A stretch of 64,000 nt of DNA, from NCBI GenBank assembly GCA_019637755.1, contig JAHBVC010000002.1:186001-250000 (forward strand). The letters run 5' to 3'. Each line of letters starts with the position of its first letter. Positions within the stretch are counted from its first letter, which is position 1. Below, piece by piece: positions 61,114 to 64,000 of the stretch. The stretch is from Anaerolineales bacterium. Its GTDB lineage: Bacteria > Chloroflexota > Anaerolineae > Anaerolineales > UBA11579. The notes under the pieces were generated by a model that was given only the letters and a program-made list of their open reading frames with translations, made no database searches and had not been told where the DNA came from. A program made the position numbers and the translations under genes.

Positions 61114-61577
61114 TTGATCAGCTCCGTAACTCGCGCAGCGAGGTCAAAGCCCCAGCACATGGTGCCGTTAGGGGCGGGCACATCGCCGAATTCGCCAATG
61201 GAGGCAATTTGCAGATCCACCGCTTCGCCGCCAGTAAATGCGATGGAATCGTTTTCCGCGAAGAAGATGTACAAGACCGATACCGCCTTCAGCAAGGCAT
61301 CGAACACACCGCCCAAGCCGGCCGAGCTGGCCAGCGAGTGCATATAGCGGAAGTTGAGGTCGTAGGTAACCGTCATCTGCGCCACGCCGCCGCTACCATA
61401 GCTGTCACGCTCGATGCGGATGTTGGTGATGAAGTGCGGTGCCGGCTGCAGCAAGGGCAGCTGCGTATGCAGCGGTGCATCGACCATGTCGGCCGGGCCC
61501 TTCAGGGTGATGCCGGTCAGCGTCTTGGCGGCGATGCCCGCGGCGACTTCGGCGGGATGGATGGTGGCCGTGGTCAC
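61110..61577 (-). CDS. Phage tail terminator/neck-type protein
   Basis: 155 residues. Size and place (after the head-tail adaptor, before the tail tube) fit the tail-completion or neck proteins. Visible features are PHFITNIRIERDSYGSGGVAQMTVTY, a beta hairpin, and a helix VFDALLKAVSVLYIFF. No sure family match. Confidence 0.55.
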   Translation of the reverse strand: MTTATIHPAEVAAGIAAKTLTGITLKGPADMVDAPLHTQLPLLQPAPHFITNIRIERDSYGSGGVAQMTVTYDLNFRYMHSLASSAGLGGVFDALLKAVSVLYIFFAENDSIAFTGGEAVDLQIASIGEFGDVPAPNGTMCWGFDLAARVTELIN

Positions 61578-62173
61578 AGCATCCTCCGGTAGCGGCGGAT
61601 GATCTGGGCGGCTTGCTTGGGCACGCCAGTAGGCTCGATCACAATGCCAAACGGCGTGACCGAGGCCTGACCTTCAGCGCCCTGGCCGCTGCGGCGGCTC
61701 TCCATCGTGCGCACGATCTCCATGCAAGCCAGCTTGATGTCCTGGGGCGCTTCAGCAAAGCGCCCCCAGCTGCCCTCGATGCGGATGACGCCCCGGCGAT
61801 CGCCGTACGCATCCGCCGACCAGCGCACGCCGCGGCGCACACGCACACCGCGCTTGGCGGCGGCGTTGAGCGGCAAGAGCTGGTAGTTCTCCACAGGGAT
61901 CACGACGCCATCGCCATTGGTGAGCGAGGTGATGGCCAGACAGTCGCCGCCGAAACGCAGCTCATCGTCCTCCGGCACGTCGTACCAGCGCACCTCGCTG
62001 ACCGCGAAGAAGGTGCAGCCGGCCTCCTGGTCGATGTAGCGGCTGGCCGCTTCGATGAGCTGCGCCAGCACAGCCTCGCCAGCCCCCGCCGGGGCAACAC
62101 GGTAGGCCTGGAACTCGGCCAGGGTGCAGTACCCGTTGGTGATGCTGGGGGGCGTGGGCGTTTCTTCGGACAT
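61574..62173 (-). CDS. Phage head-tail connector (adaptor) protein
   Basis: 199 residues. An N-terminal helix pair (TLAEFQAYRVAP; LAQLIEAASRYIDQEAGCTF) followed by a beta region and a helical C-terminus (DIKLACMEIVRTMESRRSG; KQAAQIIRRYRRML) is the profile of HK97 gp6/SPP1 gp15-like connector proteins that bind the portal ring. Its stop overlaps the next start (ATGA). Confidence 0.75.
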   Translation of the reverse strand: MSEETPTPPSITNGYCTLAEFQAYRVAPAGAGEAVLAQLIEAASRYIDQEAGCTFFAVSEVRWYDVPEDDELRFGGDCLAITSLTNGDGVVIPVENYQLLPLNAAAKRGVRVRRGVRWSADAYGDRRGVIRIEGSWGRFAEAPQDIKLACMEIVRTMESRRSGQGAEGQASVTPFGIVIEPTGVPKQAAQIIRRYRRML

Positions 62174-62187
62174 GGCTCAGGCTTCGC

Positions 62188-62643
62188 TTACGCAGCGGGC
62201 GGGGTTTCCGTGGGCTCGCCTTCGGCGGACGCCGCCGTTTCTGCAGAAACGCCAGCTTCGAGGGAGAGGATTTCCTTGACCATGGCCTTCTTGTTCATCG
62301 AAGCCCACCAATTCGGGTCCTTGCCCAAGCCAGCCAGGATGGCGCGCAGCTCATCGTTGTTCTTCTTCAGTAGCTGGTGCTCGCGCGACGGCGCACCTGC
62401 CGCACTCACGCCACCTTCGGGAGGCTCGCTCGCATAGGGCTCGCCATCCACCTGCAGACCTTCGCCCGATACCAGGCGATAGGTCGCATCTTCGCGGCTG
62501 GGCTTGGCCTTGCCGATCTCGATCAGGTATTCGGCGGCCTCGGGGTCGCATTCGAGTACACTGCCCGGCTCCACATAGTTCTCGCCGGTCAGCGCACCGC
62601 GGTAGCCCTCGATGATTTCTACAACTGTGATTTCCTGTGACAT
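62188..62643 (-). CDS. Phage protein of unknown function between capsid and connector
   Basis: 151 residues. N-terminal EITVVEIIEGYRGALTGENYVEPGSVLECDPE, then a long low-complexity acidic tail (AGVSAETAASAEGEPTETPP). Position suggests a head decoration or assembly protein; it is not recognised. The start at MSQEIT has a GAAGGAGAAC ribosome site. The palindrome CGTTTCTGCAGAAACG occurs in its 3' part (62236-62251). Confidence 0.65.
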   Translation of the reverse strand: MSQEITVVEIIEGYRGALTGENYVEPGSVLECDPEAAEYLIEIGKAKPSREDATYRLVSGEGLQVDGEPYASEPPEGGVSAAGAPSREHQLLKKNNDELRAILAGLGKDPNWWASMNKKAMVKEILSLEAGVSAETAASAEGEPTETPPAA

Positions 62644-62661
62644 ACAGTTCTCCTTCGGCAG

Positions 62662-62691
62662 AAGGAGGGCTGGCCTTGACCAGCCCTCCTT
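62662..62691 (-). terminator. Strong hairpin after the capsid gene
   Basis: A perfect 12-bp stem, AAGGAGGGCTGG against CCAGCCCTCCTT, lies in the 60-base gap between the major capsid gene and the next gene. It has a short U-run (TTCT). It may partly stop transcription or protect the abundant capsid mRNA's 3' end. Confidence 0.5.
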
Positions 62692-62704
62692 TGCAAGACG
62701 TGGG

Positions 62705-64000
62705 CTAGACGGTGATGTTGTAGCTAATGGCCGAGGCCTCGGTGTCACGGTAGACCAAGCCGAAGCGAGCCAGTGCCACCAACTCCCAAGCATCGGCGCG
62801 GGCAATGCGCTCCACTTCCATGGTCATGAGGCGCTTCATGCCTAACAGCCACTGATCCCAGCGCACGGCCAGGATGGCGCCCTTGGTGTTGTTGGCCGGA
62901 GTGGTCAGATCCACCTTGCCGGCAGCGTTCGCCTTCAGGCCGTAGGTGGCGTCCTGGTTGGCACGGTGCATGTTGCCAGAGACAAAGATCCCGGTACCCC
63001 ACAAACCGGTCAACTGGCCGTTTTCCACAGTGGGCGCAGAACGCTTGTCCAAGGTGAGCACCTCATTGAGCTGCAGCGAGGCATAGTGGGTAGCGGCGTC
63101 GATGATGAATGCGACCTTGCTCTTGTCGAGCGCATTGCGGCCACCCAAGCCCATCAGCTGCAGGGTCTTGAGGTAGTCATCTACCCCCAGCGCACCGCCA
63201 TCGCGGCTATTGGCCGTATTGGTGACCAGCGCCAACTTGCGGAAGCCATCCAACAACAGATAGGCTTCACTGCCAGCAGGAGTGCCGCCGATGGTGTTGA
63301 TGTTGGTCGTAGCGCCCGTGGCCACATCGCCATCAATGGCCACATGCTCCATCACTTCAGCGCCCTCTTTCGCCAGGTCAGCCTGCAAAGTTTCGATGAA
63401 AGGGATGAGAGAATCTTCGGTCAGTTCGCCAGTGAAGAGGACGCGGGCACCAATCTTGCCGGCCTTCAGCTCACGGTTGCCGGTGCCCATCTTGGAGGCG
63501 GGCACGGTGGGGGTGGCCTGGGTCAGCGCACCGCTGTCCGTGGCGCTGGCTTGGGCGACCTTATAGAAGGTCGCAGAGCCGGCGTCGTAAGGGATAGTGA
63601 TGCTCTCGACACCTTGCGGAATTTCAACGGTAGGGATTTTTTCCAGCAGCTTGGCGCCCAGGCGGATCTTCTCCCAGAGGGCCGCACTACTGGTCTCGCC
63701 AACCCACTCGGCACCGTAGTTGGCCAAGGTGGATTGGTTGAGCTCATTGGCCTTGAGCGGCATGCCTGCGGCTTTCATCGCCGCCAGCGAGCGCGCATAG
63801 CGACGATCCTTGTCGCGCGAGCCTTCGTCCAGCAGTTTGTTGGCCAATGCTTTCACCGCCTGCTCACTGGCGCCCTTGCCGCCCTTCTCGGAATTGAGCG
63901 TTTCCACCAGCAGCGCGTGGGCGCCGGGGTCCAGGTTGGCGAATTTGGAACCTTCGGCGAACTTCAGCAGGTCAGGCGTATCGCCATCGAAGAGGCGGCT
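62705..64000 (-). CDS. Phage major capsid protein (HK97 fold), 5' part outside the window
   Basis: At least 431 residues; the frame is open to the right edge, where it reads SRLFDGDTPDLLKFAEG, so the GTG at 63907 is probably internal. HK97-type features: LANYGAEWVGETSSAALWEKIRL, LEKIPTVEIPQGVESITIPY, a central long helix (LADLAKEGAEVMEHVAIDGD-like) and the C-terminal KGAILAVRWDQWLLG. The N-terminal part, which includes the scaffold-like delta domain, is missing. A strong hairpin follows. Confidence 0.87.
   Translation of the reverse strand, partial: SRLFDGDTPDLLKFAEGSKFANLDPGAHALLVETLNSEKGGKGASEQAVKALANKLLDEGSRDKDRRYARSLAAMKAAGMPLKANELNQSTLANYGAEWVGETSSAALWEKIRLGAKLLEKIPTVEIPQGVESITIPYDAGSATFYKVAQASATDSGALTQATPTVPASKMGTGNRELKAGKIGARVLFTGELTEDSLIPFIETLQADLAKEGAEVMEHVAIDGDVATGATTNINTIGGTPAGSEAYLLLDGFRKLALVTNTANSRDGGALGVDDYLKTLQLMGLGGRNALDKSKVAFIIDAATHYASLQLNEVLTLDKRSAPTVENGQLTGLWGTGIFVSGNMHRANQDATYGLKANAAGKVDLTTPANNTKGAILAVRWDQWLLGMKRLMTMEVERIARADAWELVALARFGLVYRDTEASAISYNITV

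Larger units (their letters stand above)
51786..64000 (-). mobile_element. Prophage late region (siphovirus-like), right part outside the window
   Basis: About nineteen genes, all on the minus strand and in the order typical of long-tailed phages: major capsid protein, connector proteins, tail tube, frameshifted tail chaperone, tape measure, tail tip and fibres, endolysin, holins, terminator. Many genes overlap by four bases (ATGA). No sheath or contractile baseplate gene is seen, which argues for a siphovirus. Integrase, repressor, terminase and portal are not in the window. Confidence 0.88.

Overview
The window looks like one contig from a GC-rich bacterium, most likely Chloroflexota of the Anaerolineae type. 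That placement is an inference from gene content, from promoters whose -10 box sits 6-9 bases before the start codon (leaderless mRNAs), and from repeat-rich intergenic DNA; a marker-gene phylogeny would settle it. About 51.6 kb is ordinary chromosome with short operons on both strands. The last 12 kb is the late region of a siphovirus-like prophage that runs off the right edge.

Layout. 0-5 kb: an FMN riboswitch facing out of the left edge, ferritin, an SPFH membrane protein, a PyrK-like iron-sulfur protein and a phosphohexomutase. 4.6-8.7 kb: a cNMP-binding/PH-like membrane protein, peptide deformylase, RecF and a VapBC-type toxin-antitoxin pair. 9-15.7 kb: RsmG, a secreted C39-like/LysM protein, IF-1, methylmalonyl-CoA mutase large subunit with methylmalonyl-CoA epimerase, and two EamA transporters. 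15.8-19.7 kb: a MarR-controlled MacAB-like export operon. 19.8-31 kb: a tyrosine recombinase lacking its catalytic residues, TilS, a receiver-ParA fusion, MutL, a lipoprotein, DUF2785, DinB, aspartase/fumarase, ferredoxin and Mn-type SOD. 31-47 kb: transporters, a zinc-ribbon protein with a histone-H1-like tail, amylomaltase, M24 and P1 peptidases, methylglyoxal synthase, an AlkX/YcaQ-type DNA glycosylase, pterin dehydratase, and a queuosine-precursor transporter behind a preQ1-I riboswitch. 47.7-51.6 kb: aspS with a regulated leader, tRNA-Leu(UAA) and a PHP phosphoesterase. 51.8-64 kb: phage genes, all on the minus strand, from major capsid protein (cut by the edge) through connectors, tail tube, frameshifted tail chaperone, tape measure and tail tip/fibre to endolysin and holins.

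The most interesting element is the aspS leader. A leaderless 27-codon peptide has two Asp and four Asn codons within eight positions. Its mRNA can form an antiterminator that shares bases with an intrinsic terminator. The AspRS downstream carries His and Gly at the two positions known to mark non-discriminating enzymes that charge both tRNA-Asp and tRNA-Asn. Together these suggest a ribosome-mediated attenuator that senses both products of the enzyme. Other notable items are arrays of degenerate 7-base repeats that abut promoters and stop codons, an FMN aptamer with about 105 extra bases of hairpins, a -1 frameshift slippery site in the phage tail chaperone, and families of palindromic intergenic repeats.
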